The translations under genes were made by a program, and so were the position numbers. Under the pieces are notes generated by a model. That model did no database searches. It was not told where the DNA came from and saw only the letters and a program-made list of their open reading frames with translations. Positions 1 to 12,079 of a stretch of 64,000 nt of DNA are shown one piece after another. Within the stretch, counting starts at the first letter, position 1; each line of letters begins with the position of its first letter. The stretch covers positions 535,218 to 599,217 of the forward strand of contig NW_022985447.1 of assembly GCF_010093595.1 (NCBI RefSeq). The letters are read 5' to 3'. This DNA comes from Mytilinidion resinicola. Lineage: Eukaryota; Ascomycota; Dothideomycetes; Mytilinidiales; Mytilinidiaceae.

Positions 1-2619
1 TAGGTTTCTCCAGATCACCAGGCAGGCACTCCAATCGAGACTTCCAGTTGTTACTCCAGACGTCCCATATACCGTAAGCTTGGCAGATATCCGTAACTCT
101 GCTGAGCGCTGCCTCTCCGTCTTTTGCTCGCACAAGCGCGACGACTTTGATGGTTGGAGACTTCCTAGACAGCAGATCTTGAAGGATGAAAGCCCCTAAG
201 AAGCCTGTAGCTCCAGTCAGGAATACAGTATGCTCTTGCGTGGGATCTAGGTTGCGGGCTTCGAATTTCTCGATCAATTGCTTGCTGAGATCTCTCGCGT
301 CGGCCGAGTAATCTTCGTCCTCTGGGTCGTCATCAACCGCCTCACCGACGTCAAGTCGAAGACCGACAGGATCCAAGGCTTGGTCTACATTCGCTGAGAA
401 GCCACGAAGCGTTGGGTATTGAAAAATGGTGGACATCGGGACATCGATATCCCTCCACTTCTTCCTTACAGCCATAAGCATTTGTTGGGCAATAATACTA
501 TGGCCGCCAAGGTCGAAGAAAGAGTCACTTCCGCCAATGCTTTCCGGATTCACTCCCCGGATCAAGTTGGCCCAGATTTCGGCGACGGCCTTTTCTGTTG
601 GCGTGAGCGCTTTGCCTAATTGTGAAGGCCTTCGAGCACCGGCAGCGGCCAATTGTCCTGGCTCGGGGAAAGGTAACGCGGGACGGTCAATCTTCCCATT
701 AGGGTTCAGAGGGAAACGGCTGAGCGGGACTAAGACGGACGGAACAGCATAGGCCGGTAGCTTCTTCTTCAGGTGCTCTCTTACGTCGTCTCGCAGAAAT
801 TTGAAGCGCTTCAACATGCCTACCATGCTGGTATCGGTCGAGTCGTCAATCCTTCCATGGTCCTCCAGCCATTGATACCATCGCTTCATCTCAGGAACGA
901 TGTAGCCTCGGCGAATTAGCACTCGGCCTAAAAGGTAGGGTAAGAAGACAACACTCACTGACGAGCGTTGGTTCTTCGTAAGCGTCACGCTTGAGTAGCG
1001 TAACGTTTTCACGGACCAACGGGTGAGCAGCTAGGTGAGAATCTATTTCTCCCAATTCGATCCGGAAACCGCGAATTTTGACCTGGGAATCAACCCGTCC
1101 TGAGCAGTGCACATTTCCATGTTCGTCGTAGTATCCCAGGTCACCAGACCGGTACAACCTGTCTCGTGGGCCCTTCCAGTACTCCCGCCAGGGGGTAGGG
1201 CTATCGGCTGCTTTGGCGTTATCCTCCTTAACCCATTTCTCGTTATCGACAAACCAGTTCTTGACAAACTTCTCAGATGTGAGATCTGGAAGCCCTAGAT
1301 ATTCTTCTGCTAGACCTCCTGCACGAACGTATATTTCGCCACTTTGTCCCACCTTGCATATTTTGGTTCGATCTTCCCGATCGACTACGAGGAGTTGGAC
1401 GTTGTTCATACCTCGTCCCGCGGGAATGACTTCGGGCATAGTGTCCAAGAAATCGGGTGAATCATTACGGCTAGGAAGCTCGTAGTAACTTACCGCTCGC
1501 TGGGTTTCAGTAGTTCCGTACATGTTCACAATCCGAACATTTGGAGCTAGTTCCTGCAACCTTCTACAGTCCCGCTTGATGAGAAGATCCCCCACAAAGA
1601 ACGAGTGATGCAGACTTTCGAAGATCGCAGCTGCGCCTCCGACGAGAATCTGACCCATGGCAGGAGTCAGGTGGGTGACAGTCGGCTTGTACTTCCGCAT
1701 CCATTCAGCCAGCTTCTCATGCTGGATGTCTTCTTTGCTTGGAACAAGCAATTGTGCTCCGAGAAAAAGGGGCGTGAATATGTCCCGCTGGATTGGATCA
1801 TGAGCTATACCCGAGAGCATTGTAAACCTGTCATTGTCTGATAGCCCGAACCTCTCAGCCATCCACGGAAAGTAATGTGTCAGCGAGAAGTGCCGTCCTC
1901 TGACGCCCTTCGGACGCCCTTCAGAGCCAGAAGTAAAAGACAGTGTCGGCGTCGAGTCTGGGCCGACAACAACGGGTGTGAACGTGTCCAGTTTCTGCTG
2001 TTCATCTAGACAGTCTTGCCCATTGACCTGACCCCCTACCAGTGCTCCATCATCAGCGAGCCGTAGGCCAGGAACTTCCGTGCGCAGATCTAGGTGTTCT
2101 GATATATATGAGCGAACTTGCTCAGACAGGGGCCCTGCTTCTTGGGTGGCTTTGTCGATAACCACCAGGGCTCGCGGTTGGGAGACTTCTAGGTATATGC
2201 ACTGGCGATCGGGAGGGTATCTATGAAGAGGCAAGATTGTCAGCGACTGAGAGAGGCCATTGAGAGGGTTAAAGACCTTACAGAGGATCTAGAACGGAGA
2301 ACGTGGCTCCCGCAGCCAAAGCAGCCATGATTGCAACAACCAGGTCAACACCTCGGTGAGCAAAGATCATGACCACATCTCCTCGTTGTATGCCACGTTC
2401 GACAAAGTGAGTAGCTAGTATCGCAGACGCTCTATAAATCTGCTTGTATGTGAATTCACGCTGTGGCGAGGAACTTGACGCCGTTTCAACCACACATGTC
2501 CGCTCTGCGTACTGTCCTTGGGCATTTCGTCCAAAGATATCGAAGATGGATCCTTTGAAATCCGACCAGTATAGGTCCGCGGTGGGATCCGGCAGTACTG
2601 GCTCGGACTTCGTGGCCAT
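1..2619 (-). CDS. LYS2: L-2-aminoadipate reductase, N-terminal 835 residues (gene runs off the left edge)
   Basis: Large subunit-type alpha-aminoadipate reductase of fungal lysine biosynthesis: it adenylates aminoadipate, loads it on a phosphopantetheine arm and reduces it to the semialdehyde. Exons on the minus strand are 2619-2282, 2220-959 and 906-1; the introns are 61 and 52 bp and phases agree. Seen in the translation: an adenylation domain with [12 protein letters not shown] (about residue 207), YGTTE, a [12 protein letters not shown] core and GFRIELGEI; a carrier domain with DLGGHSI (about 666), whose Ser takes phosphopantetheine; then the start of the NADPH reductase domain with TGATGFLG (about 764). 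The family is about 1400 residues, so roughly 560 C-terminal residues lie outside the window. The start ATG at 2619 opens into a 579-bp region shared with the next gene. The identification is secure; only the splice sites are hand-inferred. Confidence 0.95.
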
Positions 2620-3198
2620 TGTGTGAGTCAGTTGGGTATCAATGAGAGGTGAAACCGGTAGTTCTCTAATCCACAGACAGGAATGACGAGATCCAGCCCA
2701 AGGGTGATGTTTGAAGCTTTTAGGAGGTCAATTGAACCCCATGTCAGCGGTCTTCGGTTTTAAAATTCTCTTCGAGTCACACACGAAGGGAAATGGCGCA
2801 ACGAGGTGGGATGGATGGAGTCATGCGAGATCGGCGTCTAAAAAAATATCTGGGGAAAGGAACAAATATTCGCCGATGCCGGGCAAAACCAGGGGGGAAC
2901 CTTACATTGGGACACCAAAAAGTTCACCGCGATCGTCAATCCGCATCTTGACACGAGGCCTCTTGGACACCCTCTTCTCTTCTTTACATCTTTTCTTCGC
3001 GTCTCGCTCACGCAGCCGCTCCCTTTCTCCACTGCTACGTCCGCTTCTTCTTCCATTATCTCAGGCCGCGTCACTCCCGCCAGGGGGCTTTCGGACTGGA
3101 CGTGCACAAGACGTGGCCGTATCCTCTTCATTGAGTGACTTCTGATGCAGAATTAAGCCATCTGCGCCCTCTTTCTCCATTGATTCCAGTCCGCCATC
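2620..3198. promoter_or_regulatory. Divergent intergenic region, LYS2 / membrane protein
   Basis: This 579-bp stretch lies between two outward-facing start codons and must hold both 5' regions. A pyrimidine-rich tract (about 2965-3065) precedes the plus-strand gene, as is common before fungal start codons. I see no clear TATA box and no coding signal. Confidence 0.5.
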
Positions 3199-5073
3199 AT
3201 GCCTGTTCAGCGCACCTGCTGTGGGCACCCTTTCGTCCTACGAATGCCGCCCCGACGATTCCAATTACTCTTTGGCGTTATAACGTTTATAATTTTCTCC
3301 CTAGTCCTATTCGGACCGCCATCCGCTGCGGATATACCTACTGTCGAGGAGCTCAAAGAAACCATCAAGAACCCAAAGCTTCCGAAAGTCCCTTCCGTCC
3401 ACAACCCCTTTGGCCAAGGGGCTCACAAGTCGCCCATTCAACCAAACAGCACTAGTGGCGATGCCACATGGTTCTCTGATTGGACATGGAAGAACCCTTT
3501 CTCATCATCCATTACTCTGGACGAAAACCGCGCGGTCCTGCCGCCCTTGACCAATCGACCGCCGATATACACATACTATGAGTCGGGGAAGAAGCAGGAC
3601 GAGGAAGTCTCCAAGGCAGAACACGCGCTGCTTCTGGCATGGAGGCGGGCTTGGTGGGCACAGGGTTTTAAACCACAGGTTTTGTCGCGCGCCGAGGCTC
3701 AGAAGAACCCACTGTACGAGTCTTTGCAGCGCCTTCGACTGGATTCTAAATTGGAAATGGAAGTCGTAAGATGGCTGGCATGGGGCCACATGGGAACAGG
3801 AGTACTCGCAAATTGGCTTGCCTTGCCGATGGCCTCTCATGATAATCCTATGCTGGCCTACCTCCGTCGAGGGGAGTATCCCATTCTGAGTCGCGTGGAC
3901 ACTCTTCAGAACGGCATTTTCTTTGGAGAAAAGGCCGCGATCAACGGTGCGATCAAGAAAGTCCTGGAGGATTCTATTTGGACAAATGTAACCGCGAACA
4001 AGGATAAGATCGAAGGATTAGCAAAGGACGGTGGTGTAATGATCAACCTTCTCGACAAGGAAACACTGGACGAGGACAGAAAAGCGGACGGCATAGCCTT
4101 CTACGACACGAATACGATTGTTTCAAAATACAAGTCCGTCGCTGAAAAGATAACCAACACCACGAACCCCGAAGGGCTAAAGAGCCTCGCAACGCTCATA
4201 AATTCCCACCTCCACTTAACGTGGCAAGAGTCGTTTCCATCCGGTGTCGCAATTCTCAAACCCCTTCCCGAACACACCACTGCTCTTACCGAAGAAGCTG
4301 TCGACATCGCTCGGAACCTCACTCAATGTCCTGACTCCCCTATCGTGGCATCCTGTCCCCCGAACAGACCGAAATGCAAAGCGTGTGTCTCCTCGAGCCG
4401 AATGCGCATGAAGCTCCTCCCCCACTTCCGCAACGACACTACCCTGTACACCATCGGCTCCGTTCCGCACCCATATACCCTCACCAGCCTCCACTACACG
4501 CGCGACAAGATCGATAAAACCTTCATCCGTCGCAAGGCGGAGCGAGACATGTGGATATTCGCCGCCACCCAAGAAATCCTCGGGTCTACATCATCGGGCC
4601 AAAGACGCGTCGTGCGCTTCAAGGAAGCAGTCGCATCCCCTCGGACAGCATCGCACTCTCTCTGGCTCACCGCCGAGCGCGAGTCGCAGGTCGATTTGGA
4701 CTGGATATTCGGCTTCAACCTCCCTCAGTCATCGTGGAACGGCCAGTCGGAGCCCCCTGTGCCAGGTCCGGAAAGGCGGCCTCCCCCACCAGAAGAAATC
4801 GAGGGCGTGAAGAAGCCGCAGGAGAATGAGCTGCGGATGGAGAAGAACAGGCTGCGGAAGGCGAGAGAGGCGATCAAGAGCAAGGATCGCAGGATGCAAG
4901 AAGCGGTCGGCGTGGTAGAGGCATGGAATCTAGCAGATACAGAGGCGTGGCGGTTCGCGAGAGCCTGGAGTGCGCGCAGGAGGGTGGAGCGGAGGAAGTG
5001 GGAAGAGGAAGAGCAGGGGTTCGCGGGGGCGGAGAAGAAAGCCGGTGTGGGTGGCGGGAGGTGGGAGGACTGA
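3199..5073 (+). CDS. Conserved-looking type II membrane protein, possibly glycosyltransferase-like (624 aa)
   Basis: Single-exon gene. A basic N-terminus is followed by one hydrophobic segment (about residues 20-38, FGVITFIIFSLVLFG), then a long soluble part, which is a Golgi-type signal-anchor topology. The middle has WRRAWWAQGFKPQVL and FGEKAAINGAIKKVL-type stretches. These resemble the 'go from A to a higher-value position' layout of some fungal nucleotide-sugar-fold proteins, but I see no convincing DxD catalytic motif. A short Cys cluster (CPPNRPKCKAC) lies near residue 390. The last 100 residues are highly charged and probably coiled coil. A second in-frame ATG at 3244 would remove 15 residues and keep the anchor. 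No function is assigned; the glycosyltransferase idea is weak inference from overall look. The body is coding beyond doubt because of its length and protein-like composition. Confidence 0.75.
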   Translation: MPVQRTCCGHPFVLRMPPRRFQLLFGVITFIIFSLVLFGPPSAADIPTVEELKETIKNPKLPKVPSVHNPFGQGAHKSPIQPNSTSGDATWFSDWTWKNPFSSSITLDENRAVLPPLTNRPPIYTYYESGKKQDEEVSKAEHALLLAWRRAWWAQGFKPQVLSRAEAQKNPLYESLQRLRLDSKLEMEVVRWLAWGHMGTGVLANWLALPMASHDNPMLAYLRRGEYPILSRVDTLQNGIFFGEKAAINGAIKKVLEDSIWTNVTANKDKIEGLAKDGGVMINLLDKETLDEDRKADGIAFYDTNTIVSKYKSVAEKITNTTNPEGLKSLATLINSHLHLTWQESFPSGVAILKPLPEHTTALTEEAVDIARNLTQCPDSPIVASCPPNRPKCKACVSSSRMRMKLLPHFRNDTTLYTIGSVPHPYTLTSLHYTRDKIDKTFIRRKAERDMWIFAATQEILGSTSSGQRRVVRFKEAVASPRTASHSLWLTAERESQVDLDWIFGFNLPQSSWNGQSEPPVPGPERRPPPPEEIEGVKKPQENELRMEKNRLRKAREAIKSKDRRMQEAVGVVEAWNLADTEAWRFARAWSARRRVERRKWEEEEQGFAGAEKKAGVGGGRWED

Positions 5074-5690
5074 GCTTGGAAGCTCAGGCGCGTTGTGTAT
5101 TATACGGGATGCGTTTTTTGCGGGGGCGTTGGGGTTTGCGACTTAAAGAGCTGGGTTGGGGCGTTAGGGACGGTCTGCGCGTTCCTATTCGGAGTGTGGT
5201 TGGCATTAGATATACATCTGAAGAACGCAGGAAAGAATTGAGATTCTTCTGTTTACTTGAGCGCCTTTGCCCCTGTCCCCGTCTTGACGTTGTTCCTCGT
5301 CATAGTGAGAGTTTCGAGGTCGTCAACCATTCCAGTTCACCCCTTTCGAGAATGGAATAACGACGCTAACGGCAACTTTTGAGCCTTCCTCCGAGTCTTT
5401 TTGAAAAGCTTTCAAATGACCTCACACAATGGCACCCAACTGTACGCAGACCGTCTCAATACTGTATTCAGTTACTGTGCCAGTAACAACCGCGCCATGA
5501 AGCCGTCAATCAGAACTCATGTGGGAATCGTTACCGCCCCCATAGACGCCAATGGTTGTACACACAGCGTATCCTCCAAACCCCTTTTCCCGCCCAGGAA
5601 TAAAAACGCCTTATCCGTGCCCATGCCGCTGAAAATGCAAATATCGCGCCCACCAGCCAGAGGGCCCCTCGGAACGATATTAGAGCAAGG
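5074..5690. other. Convergent intergenic region, no gene seen
   Basis: This 617-bp stretch lies between the 3' ends of two converging genes. Its short open frames have no protein-like composition. It probably holds both 3' untranslated regions. Confidence 0.5.
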
Positions 5691-6783
5691 CTATATAAGA
5701 TAGCCCTCCCTAGAGCCAAGAGCACAGGCCCGAACCAGCCAGCGCTCCCACCAGTTTCGCACGGCCATCACCGTTGCGCGCCCGTCATTGTGTCCGTCCT
5801 GGCCGGCGGGATCGCCGAGGATGGCGGAGAAGAACCAGAAGAATGCCGCTATCCAGCTTGCCACAGCGACGCCTACGGCAACGAAGGGCGCAAACAGCTG
5901 TACGATGACGAGCATGGACGCGCTGTAACGATTCGGTCGAGCTCTGGATTGTATGAGGCGTAGTTGCTGATTTAGCGGAGGGGCGAGGAATATAGCAAGC
6001 TGTTCGTTGAAGCTCGGCCGAAAGCTGCAGAAGCGAAGGGGTTGGAGTATGCAGGTAATGACGATTGCGAGTAGAGTCCATAGCATAAGAATGGTTGAGA
6101 CGACGGCGCAGGGTGCGGCGAGATAGAGCTATAGAGCCTGGTTAGCTAGCTTATCACGACGATTAACAGCTCTGTTGTACACTTCTGCGGCTGTCTGAGG
6201 TGTCCCAGCCATTGTACTGAGTGTTCAAAAAGATGAACATTACAGTTCTCAGAATGGCATGCAGCGTCTTCTCGCAATGGTAGGATAATGTGCACAGATC
6301 TTCTCAGAGGCAGTGTCATGACCTTGCACGGAATGTACGTACGTTAACCCGTAAGACATCCATCTCTGGAGCCTCGTCGGGGTGTCCCTGACCGGAGGTG
6401 CGTCTTCGTTCCGGATCGGACAACGATGCGTGGGTTCGTGATGTCCGTGGTTGGGGGCTCTGTGGGAAGCCATTCTGTTTTTCTGGGTCCAATTGGGCCC
6501 GCGGGGGAAAGGTGATGCTGGGATGCGATGTCCCCTCTGTTTGCGAGTGTCTGGAAGCGACGGAGACAGGGCTTGGCGGAGAAGAGACCTTGGGCGAGAA
6601 CGGGTGCGATATGACCGAGTCCCGACTCGGAACAGACGAATGTATTCGCGGCGAGCGCGAGTATTCTGATACAGGCGTTCCATAGGCGTAATTGGGCTGA
6701 TGGGGTGCGATGAAGGGTGCTACGCAATGTCCGTCGTCGGGAGCCATGGCCATGGCAGGCCGAGAGCGCGGCGGAGCAGCCAT
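5691..6783 (-). CDS. Small multi-pass membrane protein with Ser/Pro-rich N-terminal region (two possible models)
   Basis: The C-terminal exon (6128-5691, 145 residues) has two hydrophobic stretches (STILMLWTLLAIVITC and VGVAVASWIAAFFWFFSAIL) and a WW-rich tail. Its acceptor at 6129-6130 follows a perfect GCTAAC branch site. Two 5' models fit the phase. Long model: exon 6783-6343 (147 codons, rich in Ser, Pro and Arg), then 6216-6181, then 6128-5691, with introns of 126 and 52 bp and both junctions in phase 0; this gives about 304 aa. Short model: ATG at 6212, 10 codons to 6183, then the same last exon with a 54-bp intron; this gives 155 aa. I prefer the long model because the upstream frame is open for 155 codons and ends on a GTACGT donor. 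The family is unknown to me and no function is assigned. Confidence 0.5.
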
Positions 6784-8111
6784 AGCGGAGAAGGTGCAGT
6801 CGTGGCGTGCGGTAATGGTCTATGGTTAGGGTCGCGGCGGGAGAGATGGGGAGACCATGATATAGATGGTTTCCCCTCAGGAGAGGCTTGGAACAGAGGT
6901 TACATGCCGTCAACCACGAAGTCTCTCTTGGAAGGCAGCTTGGCACTCCAGGCTCTTTCGACACTTCGCCCGCTGCCAAGGCTGCCGAGGGCTTGGTAGT
7001 GGGTGTGGTTGAGGGCGGTGGCCAATGGCGAGGCCTGCGCGGAGGAGGCCTTGCGCGATTGTCATTTTGCGACCAGCACGACAAGGCTGATGCAGAGCGG
7101 ACAAGACGGATTTCCCGGCACGCCGCGCATGCGCCGACAAACTGCGTGCACTTGGCCGCTTGGTGTTGTGCGCTGTGTTTGCTCGGCCGTCAGGTCACGG
7201 TCGCGGCGCCAGCTCCATCGGGATCGCCAAGGGTCGCCGTGCTCGCTGGGCGTCTTTGTGATACGTCCGCTGGCCCTTGGGGCTCCTTGGGGAGGATACT
7301 TCCTCAGCAGTCCAGGCGGGTGCGTGATGCCCAGGCTTTTCCGCCCAGTGCTCAGGATGCAAACGTTTCAGGCCCAATCGCGCCCCCTCGTACAGGCGTG
7401 CCGTGTGACTGCGGCCTGCGCATGACGGAAAGCCGGTGTGCCCGTCCGTAGTAGAAGAGTGGCCAGTTCCAGAATTGCTCGCTATTTTCGTTGCATTTTG
7501 TCTTTGGGTCAATGACGCTGTGTGAGGCTCCAGAGGTGTGCCAGCCGAGGGACGAGAGCTTGGTGGCTTGGCAGGCTGAGATCGGTGATGGTGATGCGAC
7601 ACAAGGGCTGAATGCAGGAGGTTAGAGATAGCGAAGGCGTGAGCAAGAGCAGGGAGCCCGAATCTCACGATGCGGTCCTGGTGTTGAGTTCCAGCAGGCT
7701 TGCCGTCGTCGCCCGCAAAGACACGCCATCCAAGCGTGGGCTAGCTCTCGTCACGGGACCTCGTATTAGCGTGTCTCATCTCCAGGCGGCAGCTGCAACT
7801 CCACTTCAGCTTCAGCCTTGCCGGTGCCTGATGCTGCCTCCCGCTGCCTGCGGTCTTCGTATAGAATAATAACGCTCTCAACATTTGGCTTCGTTCTTCC
7901 CATCCCCTCCCTTCTTCCTTCATCAAGCTTGCTCTCATTGGTGAGGCTATCACGCACGTCTTCACTCCTCCGACGTCTACCGCCTGCTCACCGTCAACAA
8001 TCCTTCATCATTATTGACGCGCCTCCCTTTTCCTCCTTGGCTCTGGCACTCCAGCTTGACCTTCTCATTTCAAGTCAATTCTCGCGTCTTCCCCCCCCTC
8101 CGCCAGCAAAC
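6784..8111. promoter_or_regulatory. GC-rich divergent intergenic region before the FG-repeat gene
   Basis: This 1.3-kb stretch lies between two outward-facing genes. Several open frames of 70-190 codons occur on both strands, but they reflect high GC content: they overlap one another and look random in composition. A long pyrimidine-rich leader (about 7880-8105) with repeated CTTC/CTCC runs directly precedes the ATG at 8112. Confidence 0.45.
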
Positions 8112-11100
8112 ATGGCTAGCACAAGTGCCGTAAACCTGAGGGAGGAGATGGATGAACTCGCAATCCGCGGACAGCGCATCGCGTTCGGCCTGATGACAAT
8201 CAACAATGTCACTGCTGATCACAACGCCACCCTCAATTCCGTCGCCTCCAAGCTTTTTGCCCTTGTCGGCGTGTCCAATGTCTTGAAGGGTCTCCTTACT
8301 GTTGGATCCCGTCCCAAAGATCCAATCTTACCTCTCTTGGGTTCGAAAGATCTTCAAGACGCGCGAGAGGTGCTACAGATGTGGAACGTCGCGCTTTTCA
8401 ACGTCGGGCCACTCATCACCGATTCAGATAACCACATCTATTCCCAGAGATTTCCAGGCCCTTCCACTGGCCCACCTACCTGCCATTTTCCTGAGATAGC
8501 GATGGCAAATGCAATCGTTCACACCTCGGATTGCTTGAGAGGCCTCTCTCTTCTCGTCAGTACTGCACGTATCGAAGAACTTCGGCGACAATTGAGCGGT
8601 AAATTTTCGAATGGGTAAGTGTTCAAGTTTCTTGGCTCATACAATACCTTGGGAAACAGTCTGTACACTCTTGCCTGCCACTGTCTGAGGTACCCCGGCG
8701 CATTTTGAGGAATTCAGAAAAAACCTACAATCCTAAGCAGCGCAAACCAGAGCGGATCCAGACGCTTTTCATTGACCTATCTTGTCGTCGTCTGGGTAGG
8801 CTCATATATCAAAGGGTTCGAAAGAGACTTCAAGGAAGAGTGTACAGACATGGGTCTTAATTCTGTAGCATTCTGGTAACGACTTACTAATATCGCCCTG
8901 CAGAAATAACACCCTTGAGAGCGATTTGAGAAAGGAATTGTACAGGCTCGTTGTAACTGCACAGAGCCTCAGACGCCAAAATGATCGCACGTCCGTGCTC
9001 GGAACCGGACCGCCACTACTCCAGTCTCAGCCGTTCAGTGGTGGGGTATTTGGGAATCAGAGCCAAGCCCCATCTCTGGTGAGCTTGAACCCCTCGCAAA
9101 CCTACACCGCCGTCGATATCAAAGAACTTCAGCACCCACGAGGATTTCGAGGACGATATGGAGAACCCGACTACCCATTCATGGATAATCGACCATTTGT
9201 CCAGCTCAACCCGCCAGAACTCGGGTTGACGTTCGAGAAAAGCTTTGAGGAATGCGAGTTGGAACGAAAAGAACTCAGGTATGTCCACCTTGAATGCCTG
9301 TGAAACACGTATAGTCACGATCTAACTACTAACGCTTGCCACAGCCGCAAAGGAAAGTACCCTCAACCAGCAATGTTCTCAAATTGGCCACCTGTGTTCA
9401 CCAAGAACACTGATCAAGGCCTCCAGAAGGATCCTGAGAAGGTACCCGAGAAATCCGATAGCAAAGCAGAGGTCACAGAAACTATCGAGAAAGGCCTCGA
9501 ACAAACAACGAAAGAAACTGGTTTGACGCCTAGGTAAGCAAACAATCTACATCGAAAAAGATCACAGGCTAACTTGATCAAATAGACTCCATCGTGAGGT
9601 CTCGGTCGATACCCACTCCGAATTCGAGGTCCTCTCACACTCGGAAGCTAGGGTCAACACGCCAGGCACTACCCGCGATAACACTCCAGTACCGGAGCCG
9701 AGCACTGGAACAACTGTGAAAGAAGAAGTACCCCACCAGGATCAGAAGACCCCCACACCCGTGAGAAATGCAACTCGAGATTCCAATGAACCTCGGTCGA
9801 TCAAAGAGGAAGTTGTTGCCTCTGTCGAAAAAGCAGAACCTGAAGAATCTCTAGAGGCCTATATGCTCACTCCTCGTGCTGAGCAAATCCACGATATCGT
9901 CGAATGGTCCGCCAGTATACTCAAATTGCCTCTGGGACGGGAACAAATTGATGCCCATGTGAAGGCACTGGGCGAAGAGTACTCTGTGATTGACACGATC
10001 GCAACCTTAAACCCTGGAGAATGGAGAACCATCCGAGCCTATACCAAACCACGAAGTGGAACTGTAGTGTCTATCCAGAGATCTCACAAGGTCACAATGC
10101 CTACTATATTCGGCACTTTCGACATCCCCTCGCTCATGTTTGTCATTAAGGTCCCTAAGGCCCCTGATAGTCTACGATTTGGAAACAATGTCCCCATTGC
10201 GTCCGAACCGACTTCTCGGTTCGGCGGGCTTCAGGGCGACCTTTTCGGCCTCGGCCAAACCAACACCCAGGCTGGTGGTCTCTTTCGTACGAAGATAGAC
10301 GAAAAGGAGAAAATCGGGGTAACGCGACGCCCGGAGTGGGAGTACAATGATCAATCACAATTCGGAGCTAGACCATCTGGAGGACTATTTGGTCAACCCT
10401 CGACCACTAGCCAATCTGCGGCTCAAAATGGATTCTCCAACACCGAAAGGCCAGGTGGGCTTTTCGAAACCCACCAATCTACAGGTGGTCTATTCGGCAA
10501 CCCCAGCAACAGACAGCCGTCGCTCTTCAACAACTTCAGCAACGCTCAGCCGTCGCTATTCGGCAATACAACATCATCAGCTGTCGACAACACGCAGCCG
10601 CAGCTCTTCAGCGGCTTCAACAATGCGCAGTCGTCGCCCTTCAGCAACTTTAACAATGCGCAGCCATCGCTCTTCACCAACGCTGATAGCACCCAACAGC
10701 CAAGAGGGCTTTTTGGCAATCCAGAACCATCAACTAATGGGAACCGCACGGCATCGCCCTTTGGCAACCCCAACAATACGCAACCGCCACTCTTCGGCAA
10801 CGCTCATAACGCGCGACCATCGCTATTCGGCAACGCACAACCAATAGCTTGTGGTAATCCCCAGCCATCGCCTTTCGGCCAGCTTAACAACAACCAGCAA
10901 ACAGGGGGGCTTTTTGGCTCATCATTTGGAGTTATTCCAAAACAGCCAGCACAACAATTTTCTTGCTGGGGAACTCTTGTCTCTAAGCCTGCTTCAACCT
11001 CTACAGAAAGTTTGTTCGCGAACTCTAATGGAGCCGCAACGACCAGCAACACTAGCAGCGGAGGTTTCGGTGCCAACTTCGCTAGGACGGCTGCCCCAAA

Positions 11101-11821
11101 TACCATCACAACCGGTTTCAGGTTCCCTGACTCCGCTCAGCGACCTACCGACCCCACCACTACAGCCAATGCCGATTTGTCCCACACCAAAACTACAGAT
11201 TCGAAGGAGGGACCTCCCGCGCCCTCCGATCCTCCCCGCGTAAACGCACCCGCCGAAACGCCATCCTCCACCTCCGCTCCGTCCACAGAATTGTTTGACT
11301 TCGAAGCATTCCTCCGCGCGCCGACCCCCCCTCGCCCAGCCGCATCAAGCCTCCCCAAATCTACGCCACATGAACCCCAGTCCAGGCCCTCCCTCTTCGG
11401 GACCCCGTCCATGCCCGGTGCGGAAAACCCAAAGCCTTTCGGCACACCGCCCTCCTCGGGCCCGTTTGCGCAATACGCCGGCACGACTTCCGCGTTTGTG
11501 ACCTCGGTGCCTGAGAAGCAGGAATCTGTCTTTAAGAGGAAGACGAGCGAGCCGGTACAGGTGCAGGGCGAGGAGGGGGAGTTTGGGCAGGCCAGCGGGG
11601 GTAGTGGTAGTGCGGTTAGTTCTGCGCAGACGGAGGCGTGGAAAGACCCGTTTGCAGATGAGGTTTCGACGCCGCAGACGAAGGAGGGGACGCCGCAGAC
11701 GAAAGAAGAGACTTCGATGAGTCGGGAGGAGGAGTTGTTGAAGGAATATGGGATTACTGAGGAGCAGATCGCTGCTATAAGGGCGCTGAGAAGGCAGGCG
11801 AGGCCTAAGAAGAGTGGATAG
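8112..11821 (+). CDS. FG-repeat (nucleoporin-like) protein, about 1100 aa
   Basis: Exons 8112-8614, 8904-9278, 9345-9533 and 9586-11821; all phases agree and the total is 1100 residues. The first half (about 1-480) is soluble, partly acidic, with TPR-less helical stretches and no FG. From about codon 600 the protein becomes a low-complexity Asn/Gln/Ser/Pro region with many GLFG, PSLFGN and PFGN units, which is the hallmark of the FG domains that line the nuclear pore and bind transport receptors. A Pro/Thr-rich spacer follows, then a charged C-terminus ending in a short helix (EEELLKEYGITEEQIAAIRAL). I do not recognise a named nucleoporin fold, so it may be a lineage-specific FG protein or an FG protein outside the pore. 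Intron 1 (289 bp) is long for this window and could hide a small exon. A pore role is inference from repeats alone. Confidence 0.8.
10378..10923 (+). repeat. Coding FG/GLFG minisatellite
   Basis: Within the FG gene, degenerate units of about 36-60 bp encode (G)GLFG, SLFGN, PFGN or LFSG separated by Asn/Gln-rich linkers such as NNAQPS and NTQPP. The unit count cannot be fixed by eye; about 15 FG dipeptides are visible. Confidence 0.75.
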
Positions 11822-12079
11822 CTCGGGAATGCGGGGGGTAACGGGGCTGGATTGATGTGACGCTGGTTTTGTGAGATAGGGCACGGGTGGTAGGGGGTTT
11901 AGTGGATGGTTCGATCTAGGGGGTTATCGAATTGGCGGAGGCGGAGGGGATTACGGTTTTGCTAATATGCGTGTGGATTTTGGGTAGCGTGGCTTGGGCG
12001 CTTTTGGAATGTGAGAGGGTTAGGGGTGTGGGTTGGATATTGGATATTGAAGAATGAGGGATTTATAGTAACTTGAGAT

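Noticed and set aside
6344..7084. 246-codon minus-strand frame
   Set aside because: It overlaps the better Ser/Pro-rich exon in another frame and begins without a plausible ATG context; Pro/Arg/Leu-rich noise of GC-rich DNA.
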